DNA of 55,397 nt from Eubacterium sp. (GTDB taxonomy: Bacteria; Bacillota; Clostridia; Lachnospirales; Lachnospiraceae). Shown here in pieces: positions 32,877-43,500 of the stretch (position 1 is the stretch's first letter; every line of letters starts with the position of its first letter). Location of the stretch: the NCBI GenBank assembly GCA_017539165.1, contig JAFYHN010000080.1, positions 1-55,397 on the forward strand, written 5' to 3'. The translations under genes and the position numbers were made by a program. Below the pieces are notes generated by a model, which saw only the letters and a program-made list of their open reading frames with translations, did no database searches and was not told the DNA's origin.

Positions 32877-33060
32877 GGTGAAATCGAATGAGCTAGACCC
32901 TAAAGAGGACTTAGTTCATTCCGAGATTGATTTACCAGAGAATGCACCAGAAGAGTACAAAGACCGAGCCACCCTTTGGAAATCTGTTGAAGCTTTTGAG
33001 AAGCAAAAGAACTCACAGCTTACGAGGATTTTCAACTGTCATCTCTTTTGCTTCATATAA
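32836..33060 (+). pseudogene. MobA/MobL (MobQ) relaxase fragment
   Basis: The frame holds IDLPENAPEEYKDRATLWKSVEAFEKQKNSQLTR, the well-known segment of MobQ-type relaxases (NAPxEYxDRxxLWNxVExxEKxxNxQLAR) that normally lies ~60-90 residues into the protein. Neither the N-terminal catalytic Tyr segment nor the His-triad region is present, and after QLTR the reading continues only nine residues to a stop. Deletion on both sides left this ~35-residue relic. It overlaps the small mobilisation protein gene. Confidence 0.75.
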
Positions 33061-33144
33061 AACGCGAATTATGGTAAAATATTAGGCGTTGGATGAGTTT
33101 GATTATGGGGTGAATTGGCTTTGAAAGACAGGAGGGGGAATATC

Positions 33145-34572
33145 ATGTCTATTATAGCATCATTCATGGTGCCGCATCCGCCACTTATTGTTCCGCAGGT
33201 CGGACGTGGTAGTGAGGCGCAGGTTCAGAAAACTATTGATTCATATTTGAAGGTAGCTGATGAGATAGCTCAGTTAAAACCCGAGACGATCATTATATCC
33301 AGTCCGCATGCAACTATGTATGCAGACTATTTTCATATATCTCCGGGCGAAATCGCTGTTGGGTCTTTTGCTGACTTTGGGGCACCCCAGGTCAAGTTTA
33401 CCGAAGAATATGATACTGAACTGGTGGAAGCTATTGAGGCAATCGCACAGGATGATGATTTCCCGGCAGGAACTATGGGACAGCGAAAGAGAGAGCTGGA
33501 TCATGGAACTATGGTTCCACTGCATTTTATAAGACAGAGATATTCGCATTTTAAGATAGTCAGGATAGGTCTTTCTGGACTTGCTCTTACTGATCATTAT
33601 GTTCTAGGCCAGATCATTCAGCAGGCTGTAAATGAGACCGGAAGAAGAGTTGTCTATGTGGCGAGTGGAGACTTGTCACATAAACTTCAGGAATATGGAC
33701 CTTACGGATTTGCTCTGGAGGGACCAGAGTATGATGAGAGAATAATGGATGTCTGTTCGAGAGGCGCTTTTGGTGAGCTGTTTGATTTTGATGACACATT
33801 CTGTGATAAGGCAGCTGAATGTGGTCACCGTTCATTCGTTATGATGGCTGGTGCGCTTGATGGACTGGATGTTGATATAGAGACACTGTCACATGAAGAT
33901 GTGACTGGAGTTGGATACGGAATATGTACATTTCACGTAAAGCATGATGTGGATGGAAATCCAGTCGAAGATGATTCCAGAAGATTTCTGGATATCTATC
34001 TTGAGGCTGAACGTAAGAAACAGTTAGTGAAAAAGGCTGAATCAGATGCTTTTGTACGATTAGCGAGGAAATCTCTAGAGACTTATATAATGAACGGCAA
34101 GACTATATCTGTTGCTGAGGGACTTCAGGGATTTTCGGATGAAGAAGTTGAGATGCTCACTTCAACTCAGGCAGGGGCATTTGTCTCCATCCATGAGCAC
34201 GGACTGCTTAGAGGTTGTATCGGAACAATACTGCCTACGGAGGCATCTGTTGCGGCAGAGATAATCCACAATGCGATAAGTGCTTCGACGAGAGATCCAA
34301 GATTTGATCCGATTGGAACATATGAGATTCCGTATCTTGAGATAAATGTAGATGTACTTGGCAAGCCGGAACCAATAGACTCCAAAGATGAATTGGATGT
34401 GAAGCGGTACGGCGTTATCGTGTCATGTGGTTCCAGAAGAGGACTTCTTCTTCCGGATCTGGATGGAGTTGATACAGTTGATGAACAGATTGCTATTGCA
34501 ATGAAAAAAGGTGGGATAAATCCGAGTGATGACTATAAGCTTGAGAGATTTGAAGTTGTGAGACACGTCTGA
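33145..34572 (+). CDS. amrB-amrA: AmmeMemoRadiSam protein A/B fusion (Memo-like dioxygenase domain + AMMECR1 domain)
   Basis: 475 residues. The N-terminal ~265 residues are a class III extradiol-dioxygenase/Memo-like domain (FMVPHPPLIVPQVGRG, ISSPHATMYADYFHI, LDHGTMVPLHFI, ASGDLSHKL, GHRSFVMMAGAL), with His residues that bind the metal. The C-terminal ~180 residues are an AMMECR1 domain (FVRLARKSLETYI, GAFVSIHEHGLLRGCIGTILPTEASVAAEIIHNAISASTRDPRF, ISCGSRRGLLLPDL-like). In other genomes the two are separate or fused and next to the radical SAM gene, as here. The biochemical role is not established. GGAGGGGG fixes the start at 33145 rather than the upstream in-frame TTG/ATG options. Confidence 0.92.
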   Translation: MSIIASFMVPHPPLIVPQVGRGSEAQVQKTIDSYLKVADEIAQLKPETIIISSPHATMYADYFHISPGEIAVGSFADFGAPQVKFTEEYDTELVEAIEAIAQDDDFPAGTMGQRKRELDHGTMVPLHFIRQRYSHFKIVRIGLSGLALTDHYVLGQIIQQAVNETGRRVVYVASGDLSHKLQEYGPYGFALEGPEYDERIMDVCSRGAFGELFDFDDTFCDKAAECGHRSFVMMAGALDGLDVDIETLSHEDVTGVGYGICTFHVKHDVDGNPVEDDSRRFLDIYLEAERKKQLVKKAESDAFVRLARKSLETYIMNGKTISVAEGLQGFSDEEVEMLTSTQAGAFVSIHEHGLLRGCIGTILPTEASVAAEIIHNAISASTRDPRFDPIGTYEIPYLEINVDVLGKPEPIDSKDELDVKRYGVIVSCGSRRGLLLPDLDGVDTVDEQIAIAMKKGGINPSDDYKLERFEVVRHV

Positions 34573-34608
34573 TATATAGACGGAGAACTTAGACTTTGGA
34601 GGATCGAT

Positions 34609-35472
34609 ATGGCAAGATGTGGTGTTTGTTTCAGACATTGTGAGATAAAAGAAGGGCAGACAGGTTTCTGCGGAGTCAGGAGCTGCAGAGATGGAATTAT
34701 AGTTACGGTGAATTATGGCAAGGTTACTTCTATGGCGCTTGATCCTATCGAGAAGAAACCTCTTAACAGATTTCATCCGGGAAGCTGGATCCTGTCTATC
34801 GGAAGCTATGGCTGTAATCTAAGGTGTCCATTCTGTCAGAATGATGAGATATCCTGGTCGGAACGTGCATATAGATTCGAGAAGGAAGCTGAGGAATGCA
34901 CTCCGGAGGAGATAGCGGAGACAGCAGCTTTTTACAGGAAAAGAGGAAATATCGGTGTGGCATTTACATATAATGAGCCACTGATCGGATATGAATTCGT
35001 AAGGGATACGGCAAAGCTGGTGCATGACATGGGAATGCTTAATGTTCTTGTCTCTAACGGGACTGCAGAACTCAGTGTTCTGGAAGAGATCAGTCCTTAT
35101 ATCGATGCTATGAATATAGATCTGAAGGGCATAAGGGACAGCTATTACACGGATGTTCTTGGAGGCAGTCTCGATATGGTCAAAGGTTTTATCGAGCGAG
35201 CAGTCCAGATCTGTCATGTGGAACTCACGACGCTGATCGTTCCCGGAGAGAATGATACTGAAGAAGAAATGCGTGAGATCAGTTCGTATATAGCAGGACT
35301 TAAGGATGAGAACGGAGATATGATCGGACGAGATATCCCGCTTCATATATCGAGATTCTTCCCGAGATTCCATATGACTGACAGGTCGGCAACTGATGTG
35401 AAACTGATATACAGACTTGCGGAAGTTGCAAGAGAAAAACTGAATTATGTTTATGAGGGAAATGTCCCATAA
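34609..35472 (+). CDS. amrS: AmmeMemoRadiSam system radical SAM enzyme
   Basis: 287 residues. The radical SAM cluster motif is CNLRCPFCQN (Cys-x3-Cys-x2-Cys, residues ~67-76). The N-terminal CGVCFRHCEIKEGQTGFCGVRSC is the extra Cys-rich segment typical of this family and of PflA-like activases, followed by GKVTSMALDPIEKKPLNRFHPG. FTYNEPLIGYEF, NIDLKGIRDSYYTDVLGGSL and TTLIVPGENDTEEEM are further family markers. It follows the A/B fusion gene by 36 nt with TTGGAGGATCGAT as ribosome binding site. The three-domain module is widely conserved but its substrate is unknown. Confidence 0.93.
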   Translation: MARCGVCFRHCEIKEGQTGFCGVRSCRDGIIVTVNYGKVTSMALDPIEKKPLNRFHPGSWILSIGSYGCNLRCPFCQNDEISWSERAYRFEKEAEECTPEEIAETAAFYRKRGNIGVAFTYNEPLIGYEFVRDTAKLVHDMGMLNVLVSNGTAELSVLEEISPYIDAMNIDLKGIRDSYYTDVLGGSLDMVKGFIERAVQICHVELTTLIVPGENDTEEEMREISSYIAGLKDENGDMIGRDIPLHISRFFPRFHMTDRSATDVKLIYRLAEVAREKLNYVYEGNVP

Positions 35473-35565
35473 GTTACCATGGTTGCATTTATTATAAATA
35501 AGTGTATTATGGTAAGATACGGTTACAATATATAACCGAGGAGAAATACAAAAAGAGGAAGAATT

Positions 35566-36129
35566 ATGAGCAAGATAAGTGATGACGCAAATGCAGTGTT
35601 TGATGAGATTTTAAGTGATGTTAAGCTGAACAAAGGCGACATCTTCGTAGTAGGATGTTCGTCCAGCGAGATGATCGGAAATATGATGGGAACATCAAAA
35701 GACGGCGAGACTGATAAGGCGGTAAATGACCTATATGAGGTAGTAAGCACGAAGCTGGCAGAGAGAGGAGTATTCCTTGCGGTTCAGTGCTGTGAGCATC
35801 TCAACAGAGCAATCGTAATAGATAGAGCAGCTATGGAGAGATATGATCTGGAAGAGGTAAATGTCATCCCTCAGCTTCACGCAGGAGGGGCATTTGCGGT
35901 AAAGCAATATTTAAGCCTTAAAGATCCAGTTGTTGTTGAGGATATAAAGCATAAGGCTAAGGCTGGAATAGATATTGGTGGAGTTCTTATAGGAATGCAT
36001 ATTCATCCCGTTGTTGTTCCACTCAGACTTAAGTACAAAAACATTGGTGAGGCAAATGTCATCGCTGCGAGATTCCGTCCTAAATTTGTAGGTGGAGAGA
36101 GAGCAGTTTACAACGCTGATCTCATGTGA
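35566..36129 (+). CDS. ywlG: YwlG/UPF0340 (TIGR01440) family protein
   Basis: 187 residues with the family markers GDIFVVGCSSSEMIG, LAVQCCEHLNRAIVIDR, VNVIPQLHAGGAFAVKQY and GIDIGGVLIGMHIHPVVVPLRL. The function is unknown; some relatives sit near ribose-5-phosphate isomerase or glyA. No signal peptide or TM. A hairpin (CGGTTA/TAACCG, 35520-35538) precedes the ribosome binding site. The frame of the response regulator gene begins right after it, so co-transcription with the two-component system is likely. Confidence 0.88.
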   Translation: MSKISDDANAVFDEILSDVKLNKGDIFVVGCSSSEMIGNMMGTSKDGETDKAVNDLYEVVSTKLAERGVFLAVQCCEHLNRAIVIDRAAMERYDLEEVNVIPQLHAGGAFAVKQYLSLKDPVVVEDIKHKAKAGIDIGGVLIGMHIHPVVVPLRLKYKNIGEANVIAARFRPKFVGGERAVYNADLM

Positions 36130-36161
36130 TACACTTCAGCGTTTTAGGAAGGAATAAAAAA

Positions 36162-36851
36162 ATGCACTACAATTGTTTGATCGTTGATGACGAGATAGAA
36201 CTCGCTAAAATGACCGCAGAATATTTTCAGATGTTCGATGTCAAGACGGAGTATGTTGACAGTGCTTCGTCCTGTTATGATTTTTTGGATAAAAATGATG
36301 TCGATTTGATACTGCTGGATATTAATCTTGGAGACGGTTCCGGATTTGATGTGTGTAAAAAAGTGAGGGAGCATTATCAGCTTCCGATAATCTTTATAAG
36401 CGCACGTCAGAGCGACGATGATGTTCTGATAGCCCTAAGTATCGGTGGTGATGATTATGTCAAGAAACCATATAGCCTGTCAGTTCTTCTTGCGAAGGTT
36501 AAAGTTAATCTGAAACGTGTGGAGCAGCTTAAGAAAGTTTCTGAGACTTCGGAAGAGGCGCCAAAGTCAGATGATATGATACTGGATTCAACAACAATGT
36601 CTGTAACTATCAGAGGCAAGAGAGTAACACTGAAGGCTAAAGAATTTGCACTCCTGAATGCACTCTATGTTCATAAAAATACTATAGTGACTAAGAATCA
36701 GCTGTTCGACGAGGTATGGGGAGATTCTTTCTATTCCGATGGAACGCTGAACGTACACATTAGAAAACTTAGAGAAAAACTTGAGGAGGATCCCAACAAT
36801 CCGGAGTTTATCAAAACTATCTGGGGAACGGGATATATTCTTGAAATATGA
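36162..36851 (+). CDS. OmpR-family response regulator
   Basis: 229 residues. The receiver domain (1-115) has the acidic pair Asp9-Asp10, phospho-acceptor Asp53 (LILLDINLG), ISARQSDDD and Lys in YVKKPYS. The DNA-binding winged helix (about 130-227) shows RVTLKAKEFALLNALYVHKNTIVTKNQLFDEVWGD, ending KTIWGTGYIL. The frame is open from 36126, but AGGAAGGAATAAAA places the start at 36162. It overlaps the histidine kinase gene by 4 nt (ATGA), so the pair is translationally coupled. Cell-envelope control is suggested by the PAP2 phosphatase gene next door. Confidence 0.93.
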   Translation: MHYNCLIVDDEIELAKMTAEYFQMFDVKTEYVDSASSCYDFLDKNDVDLILLDINLGDGSGFDVCKKVREHYQLPIIFISARQSDDDVLIALSIGGDDYVKKPYSLSVLLAKVKVNLKRVEQLKKVSETSEEAPKSDDMILDSTTMSVTIRGKRVTLKAKEFALLNALYVHKNTIVTKNQLFDEVWGDSFYSDGTLNVHIRKLREKLEEDPNNPEFIKTIWGTGYILEI

Positions 36852-38065
36852 AAAGTATCACAAAAGTAATCATAACATTTACATCTATCATGATTGTCGG
36901 TTTGGGAGCAATGCTTTTAATGTACAGGAGGATATCGCTGTCGACAAAAGCGGTCTGTTCATATTCTGATGGTGAGATAGAGATATATAAAAAGATATGG
37001 TCCAATCTCAACGAAAACTTTGAGCTCGGACAGCAGCAGATGCTGGAATGTATGATCATATTCTGGTTTATCATACTTGCGGCAGGTTATATATTTATCG
37101 GACTTGTCTACTACTTTCAGGTAAGACCGGTAAGGGAAATGCAGAATTTTGCTTCTGAGATAGCGAAGGGTAATCTTGATACAGCCCTTCCGATCCACCG
37201 TGATAATCTGTTTGGGTCATTTACGGAGAGCTTCGATATTATGAGAGAAGAGCTGAAAGCATCCAAGCAGAGAGAACTTGCGGCAGAACATGCAAAGAGA
37301 GAGCTGGTGGCTGAATTAAGTCATGATCTTAAGACGCCGGTGGCTACAATTCAGGCAACATGTGAGGTTTTGGATATGAGATTCCAAAAGAACCGTCAGG
37401 ACCTGGAAAAACAAAAGAATGAATTATTAAATGGTTCATCTGATGATGAGGCTCGTGAGGAAAGCCTTCGTCAGATTGATTCGGAACTTGAAGAAAACGG
37501 CAGTCTTCTGGAGAAGATAGGTTTTATCTCCAATAAGTCTGAAACCATAAACAGTCTCGTTCAGAATGTATTTAGAGCGACGCTTGACGATATGGAAGAG
37601 ATCAGTATCAACTCGGTTGAAAATGACTCTAGGATCATAGAGAATTATTTCAAGGGACTTAAGGATTACGGAAATATAATTCTGGAGAATCACATCCCTG
37701 AGTGTCTTGTATATATGGATAAGCTTCGAATGGAACAGGTTATTGATAACATAGTCGGGAATTCCTATAAGTATGCGGGAACCGATATATATGTTTCATT
37801 TGAGGAATTAAATAATGTTCCATCAAATAAAGATTCAACTGATTCGTTCATAAAGATCAGGATTAAGGATCAGGGACCAGGAGTTCCTGAGGAAGAACTT
37901 GCTCTTGTAGTCGAGAAGTACTACCGTGGAAGTGATGTGCAGGATAAGAACGGATACGGACTCGGAATGTATCTTGTAAACTGGTATATGGAAAAACAGG
38001 GCGGAGGTATGGAATACTACAATGATGAAGGTTTCGTTGTAGAGCTTCTTGTGAAAAAAGTCTAG
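36848..38065 (+). CDS. Sensor histidine kinase with two TM helices and HAMP
   Basis: 405 residues. TM1 is ~5-26 and TM2 ~67-90, separated by only ~40 extracytoplasmic residues, which is too short for a large ligand-binding domain. HAMP is at ~91-140. The dimerisation/phosphoacceptor helix has AELSHDLKTPV with His159. A ~45-residue acidic insertion (QKNRQDLEKQKNELLNG...SLRQIDSEL) lies within the second DHp helix, followed by the ATPase N-box NSYKYAG, GPGVPEEELALV and GYGLGMYLV. A short sensor loop resembles kinases that sense through a partner protein or inside the membrane. Its cognate regulator is the preceding gene. Confidence 0.92.
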   Translation: MKSITKVIITFTSIMIVGLGAMLLMYRRISLSTKAVCSYSDGEIEIYKKIWSNLNENFELGQQQMLECMIIFWFIILAAGYIFIGLVYYFQVRPVREMQNFASEIAKGNLDTALPIHRDNLFGSFTESFDIMREELKASKQRELAAEHAKRELVAELSHDLKTPVATIQATCEVLDMRFQKNRQDLEKQKNELLNGSSDDEAREESLRQIDSELEENGSLLEKIGFISNKSETINSLVQNVFRATLDDMEEISINSVENDSRIIENYFKGLKDYGNIILENHIPECLVYMDKLRMEQVIDNIVGNSYKYAGTDIYVSFEELNNVPSNKDSTDSFIKIRIKDQGPGVPEEELALVVEKYYRGSDVQDKNGYGLGMYLVNWYMEKQGGGMEYYNDEGFVVELLVKKV

Positions 38066-38108
38066 TTTTAATTTTCTCAATATTTTCAGAAAGGTTTGGT
38101 AACGAAAC

Positions 38109-39023
38109 GTGGATACAGGTTTAACATTTTATTTTGGCTGGGAACCAGTGCTTATGGAGTGGCTTCAGAGCATCATAGGTCCTTTTGGGATTAAGCTCGC
38201 ATCGCTGATCACTCTTATGGGTGAAGAACTGGTAGTTATTCTGGTCATGGGCTTTATATACTGGTGCTACGATAAGGAGTTTGGAAAAACAGTAGGAGAG
38301 ACACTTGTTATTGGACTGGTTCTTAATCCTATATTTAAGAATATAATCCTGAGACGTCGTCCGTATTTTGATAATCCGGGAGTCAAATGCCTTAAGCCGG
38401 TTAACGGTGAAGCAGACATATATGATATATATGCGCAGGGGTATTCATTTCCGAGTGGACATTCTATGAATTCAGCGATAATATACAGTGGAATTCCGTT
38501 ATATACAAAGAAAAAGATACTCTGGATAATAGGAATAACGATTCCACTTCTGGTCGGTATTTCCAGAGTGGTTGTCGGAGTTCATTATCCTACAGACGTT
38601 ATATTCGGATGGCTGACAGGTATACTTGTTATCATCTTAGTTACAAATCTTCAGAAGAAAGTAAAAAGAAGATGGCTGGTGAATATGATCATTTTCATCA
38701 TTGCTGCTATCGGAATCTTCTTCTGTGAAACTGAGGATTATTATTCCAGCCTGGGAGTCATGGGGGGCTTCTATCTGGCAATAGAATTCGAAGAAAGATT
38801 TGTAAAGTTTGAGAAGGCTGATAAAGTATGGAAATGCATTATCAGATTGTTTGGCGGTTTTGTTATATATTATGCAATGAACTTCATCTTAAAGAAGTTT
38901 CTTAACACAGTCTGCGGATCATATCAGATGTTCGAAGATATGTCCAGAATATTCAGATACTTTGTTGTAACATTTTTAATAATCGGAGTATATCCGATGG
39001 CATTTAAGAAGTTAAAGATTTAA
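38109..39023 (+). CDS. PAP2-type membrane phosphatase
   Basis: 304 residues, about eight hydrophobic helices. The acid phosphatase motifs are intact: KNIILRRRPYFD (C1), PSGHSMNSA (C2) and SRVVVGVHYPTDV (C3). Members dephosphorylate lipid phosphates such as undecaprenyl pyrophosphate, phosphatidic acid or phosphatidylglycerol phosphate. The C-terminal third has four further helices not needed for catalysis. The start is GTG at 38109 (AGAAAGG upstream). Close to a two-component system, it could recycle the lipid carrier during envelope stress; that is inference. Confidence 0.88.
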   Translation: MDTGLTFYFGWEPVLMEWLQSIIGPFGIKLASLITLMGEELVVILVMGFIYWCYDKEFGKTVGETLVIGLVLNPIFKNIILRRRPYFDNPGVKCLKPVNGEADIYDIYAQGYSFPSGHSMNSAIIYSGIPLYTKKKILWIIGITIPLLVGISRVVVGVHYPTDVIFGWLTGILVIILVTNLQKKVKRRWLVNMIIFIIAAIGIFFCETEDYYSSLGVMGGFYLAIEFEERFVKFEKADKVWKCIIRLFGGFVIYYAMNFILKKFLNTVCGSYQMFEDMSRIFRYFVVTFLIIGVYPMAFKKLKI

Positions 39024-39051
39024 CATTTCAGGGGTACGGGGGGAAGAAAGC

Positions 39052-40563
39052 ATGAAACTAAACGAGCTTTTAAAGTATGACGATATCGTCATTCAGTGTC
39101 ATGATAATCCCGATGCAGACGCTCTGTCATCGGGATATGCACTTTACTGGTATCTAAAAAAGATGGGAAAGTATCCTGTCTTTATCTATCGTGGAAGCAA
39201 TGAGATTCATAAAAGTAATCTGCTTCTCATGATTAAATGTCTTAATGTGCCTGTCAGCTATGAACCAGATTTTGATAGGGTTCCAGAGCTGCTGGTAACA
39301 GTCGATTGTCAGTACGGACTGAGAAATGTAACTCCAACACCAGCTAAGAATATTGCGGTGATAGATCACCATCAGAAGCTTGTCACATTGCCTGAATTAT
39401 CTGAAGTGAGGAGCAATATGGGAAGCTGCGCAACCGTTCTCTGGGATATGATCAGAGAAGAAGGGCTCAGTGTGAATGGAGATATTCTTCTGTCTACTGC
39501 ACTTTATTATGGACTCTATACTGATACGAATAAGCTCTCTGAAGTATCTCATCCGTTGGATAAAGATATGAGAGATTCGCTGATGATCAATAGGAGTCTT
39601 ATCAATGAGATGAGCAATTCGAATATATCTCTCGATGAACTGAAGATAGCCGGGAAAGCAATCCTTGATTATGTTTATTGCATGAATCATAAGTATCTTC
39701 TTATAAAAGCTGATAAATGTGACCCGATCATACTCAGTGTTATCGGTGATTTCTCTATGCAGACAACAGGCGTTGAAGTCTGTATATCATATTTTGTGAC
39801 TCCACAGGAGATAAAGTTTTCTATAAGAAGCTGCGTAAAGGAAGTGCATGCAAATGAACTGGCTTCATTTCTTGCAAAGGACCTGGGAGGCGGTGGCGGA
39901 CATCTCACTAAGGCCGGCGGGGCTATAAATACGGAAAAACTCAGAAGTCTCTATGCTGGCGACAGCCGAGGTGATGAAGAACTTATCCGTGACGAATTCC
40001 AGAAGAGACTGGATGCTTATTATGAGATGTACAAGATAATCTATGCGAAGGAAACAGTCCTCGATACTTCTGATATGAAGCTATATGAGAAGCTCCCACA
40101 GACTCTGGGATATGTAAAGCTTACGGATATCTTCCCTGTAAATACTCTTGTGGAAGTAAGAACTCTGGAAGGAGATATAAATGTCCGTCTGGAAGAAGAT
40201 ATGTATCTTATGATCGGAATAGAAGGTGAGATATATCCGATATCGAAGGAAAAACTTGAGAAGAGCTATAAGCCTGTAGATGAACTGTATGAGATGACAT
40301 TTGAATACGAGCCACAGATAACGGATGCATTAACTGGCGAGAGAAAGGGTGTTCTGGATTATGCCAAGACGGTGGTCAGCACAGGCACTTCCAGGATATA
40401 TGCGAAGCCTCTTGATTCCTATGTGAAGCTTTTCACGGCATGGGACGAGGAAAAGTACTATTCAGGAACTCCTGAGGATTATATAGCGGTAAGAGATGAT
40501 GATCCTCATGATATATATGTTATAAATGGACGACTCTTTGACAGGCTTTACAAGGAGGTTTAG
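39052..40563 (+). CDS. DHH/DHHA1 phosphoesterase with an extra C-terminal domain
   Basis: 503 residues. The DHH domain has QCHDNPDADALSSGYAL, VDCQYG, IDHHQ and GLYTDTN with metal-binding His/Asp; DHHA1 has LAKDLGGGGGHLTKAGG (about residue 275-291). NrnA/GdpP relatives hydrolyse oligoribonucleotides or cyclic dinucleotides. The first 330 residues match that family length, but another ~170 residues follow (LPQTLGYVKLTDIFPVN...YETFEYEPQITDALTGE region), which I do not recognise; they look like alpha/beta with Tyr/Glu-rich strands. The TIR protein gene begins 2 nt after its stop, so the two are co-translated. Confidence 0.85.
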   Translation: MKLNELLKYDDIVIQCHDNPDADALSSGYALYWYLKKMGKYPVFIYRGSNEIHKSNLLLMIKCLNVPVSYEPDFDRVPELLVTVDCQYGLRNVTPTPAKNIAVIDHHQKLVTLPELSEVRSNMGSCATVLWDMIREEGLSVNGDILLSTALYYGLYTDTNKLSEVSHPLDKDMRDSLMINRSLINEMSNSNISLDELKIAGKAILDYVYCMNHKYLLIKADKCDPIILSVIGDFSMQTTGVEVCISYFVTPQEIKFSIRSCVKEVHANELASFLAKDLGGGGGHLTKAGGAINTEKLRSLYAGDSRGDEELIRDEFQKRLDAYYEMYKIIYAKETVLDTSDMKLYEKLPQTLGYVKLTDIFPVNTLVEVRTLEGDINVRLEEDMYLMIGIEGEIYPISKEKLEKSYKPVDELYEMTFEYEPQITDALTGERKGVLDYAKTVVSTGTSRIYAKPLDSYVKLFTAWDEEKYYSGTPEDYIAVRDDDPHDIYVINGRLFDRLYKEV

Positions 40564-40565
40564 CA

Positions 40566-43500
40566 GTGATCGATCACTACAATGCATTTATTTCCTACAA
40601 GCATGCTCCTGAGGATAACAGGGTTGCAGAGGCGATTCATAAAGGTCTGGAGCGTTTCCATATACCAGAGAAGATCCAGAAGAAGACAGGGCTTAAGAGG
40701 ATCAACAGAATCTTTCGTGATACGGAGGAGCTTCCTATCACAAGCGACCTTAATGATACAATAGCAAATGCACTCGCGAATTCTGACTATCTCATCGTTA
40801 TCTGTTCGACTAATACGAAACAGTCTATCTGGGTGACGAAGGAAATAGAGATATTTCTCAGAAATCATACGAAGAAACAGATATATACAGTTCTGGTGAA
40901 TGGCGAACCTTTTGAGGTTATCCCTGAAGTTCTGTTGTATGAAGATAGCTGGGTTCTTGATCAGTATGGTAAACAGCAGCTTGTCAGGATGCCGATAGAG
41001 CCTCTGTCATGCGATTACAGAATGCCTATCAGGAAAGCTGATAAGATAGAGCTTCCTCGTCTTGCCAGCGGTATCATAGGCTGTTCTTATGATGAACTGA
41101 TGAACCGTCGCAGACAGTACATGGTCAGACAGCTCACATTGGGATTCTCAGCTGCATTTGCGCTGATGATCGGATTTACAGGATATCTATATTACAGCCG
41201 AAATACCATTCATAAAAACTATATTGAATCTTTGAAGAATCAGTCCAGATATCTGGCAAATGAATCTGAACGACTTCTTGATAACGAACAGCGGATAACT
41301 GCACTGCAGCTTGCTTTGGAAGCGTTGCCGAAGGATGTTGATGATGACAGACCAGTCATAGCGGAAGCGATTAAAGCCATATCTGATGCGACACTTGCTT
41401 ATGAAGGAGAAAACGGAAGCAACATTCATACAGTTTGGAACTACCGAATGCCGAACCGTATAAATGATTTTCGTGTTTCGCCTAATGGAGCAACTCTTAC
41501 TGCTTATGACAATGCAAATGTTGTTGAGGTATGGAATACCAAAAGTCATGATAGGATTCTGTATCTGAATAAGTCGGGTTTCACAATAAAGGGGCTGGAG
41601 TATCTGTCAAAGAATACATTTGTCATATGGACAGATGACAAGATGGAATGCTACGAGACCGACTCCGGAAGTAAGAAGTGGGAGTACGATTTAGCGGGTG
41701 ATATATTTGTCTATCAGAAGAATATAATGGTGGGCGATGGAACGTTTTATATCGGAACTTACAATAAATCATTTCTCCAAATCGATTCGGAGACAGGAGA
41801 GGTTAAGAATACTGTGAAGTTCTCGGCGAAGAACGAGCTGGAGGATATCTCACTGACTGAAAGCAAGTTGTCACCTGACGGTACGAAGATCGCATTTATT
41901 GGAATTCTGGATTATCTGAAATACAGTTACGGAGTGGTGGATATCGCTACGCAGAAAACTGTGATTGCAGAGCCTGTCGAGGCGATGGTGAAGGATATCG
42001 AATGGGTTGGAGACAGCCTGATGGTGGCTAGTTCCAAGGTGGATTTCTCAACCAGTTCATCTATTGGAAATATGGAGGTTCTGACGAAAGATTATTCGAC
42101 AATCCTGTGTCTTAATCCGACAGATCTGAAAGAGAAATGGAAAGCAGATTTTGTATGTAATGGTGTACAGATCAACTCTGATTTCCTTGGAATGGAGGAA
42201 GCAGGTTCGGTGGCGTATTTCTCCGGGAATGTAGCTACGATATATGATCTGAAGACCGGTGCTGAGAAGTATGTTCATAATGTAAATGAATCTATCATAT
42301 ATGCCAGTGATAAGGATGACGACGGACTGCCAATCTATCTCACTAACAGAGGTGGATACTCTATTCCGGCGGCTGCAATGGGGACAGAATCAGTTTATCA
42401 CTACAATATATTTACAGACGAACTGAATAAGATTCTCGTAAATGAAGATGTATTTGTATCCCAGAAACTTGGTTCAGAAGTTATCGAGTATGGACTGAAT
42501 GTGTATGATGATAACTGGACAGAGTTTAAGGATAACATCACTGTGTCAGGAATAAATAATGACTTTTACATGAATGATCAGGTGCTTGGTATTCTGTATG
42601 AGTTGGATGATAAAGCAACTCTTGCCACCTATGGACTGTCAGGAGAATTTAAGATAAACAGTATCACGCTTCCTGATGAAAAGGCTTCGAAGTATAAGAT
42701 TCTGGGGTGTTATAAGAATTGCCTGTATCTGGGACATGATAATGAAAATGCATTCGAACTTATTTCTGTTGATATCATGACTGGAGAACAGAAGGTTGAG
42801 AAGCTGTACGATGAAATCTCAACGATTACGAATGTAGCTGAATTACGGGACACTAAGCTCGTAATTAATTATAGAGGGGAACAATTCACTCACTATATCG
42901 GAGTATATGATCTTCTGTCTAAGGAGAAGAAAGAGATTGAAATTCCGTCAGAGTGCGGTTCGCCGAGGGCTCCATCCAGATTATATGATAAGGCTGGGGT
43001 CATTCTGTATTCCGGTGACAAAAACTGTATTGTTGATATAAATAGTGGTGATGTCAGGATTCTTGATTCTTCTGATGAAGCATCAAGAAATGGATGTATT
43101 TCTCAAAATGGAACGGAATCAGTATTCGCACTGGCTGACAGAAATAGTATCCGGATGGTGAACAGAAGTGGTGAGATTGAACAGACCATAGACTGTGCCG
43201 GACTGACGACGATAGGTATGACATTTATCCCGGAAAGAGATGAATTTATCGTTCTGTTTAATGATGGAAGTCTGTACTGGTACTCTTCCAAAGGAGAGTT
43301 TAAGCGGAAAACCGATGTGACCTCTATATATAGTTTCACTGGTAATGCGACCTTTGATATCGATAATGATAATAATCTCATGTACATTCAGATTAACAGC
43401 ATAACTGATGTAGTTGATATGGAAAGCGGAGTTCAGCTCTCTTATATTGAGGACTGTTTCGGACACCATAAGATATCGGATTCATTTATTACTCAGTCAT

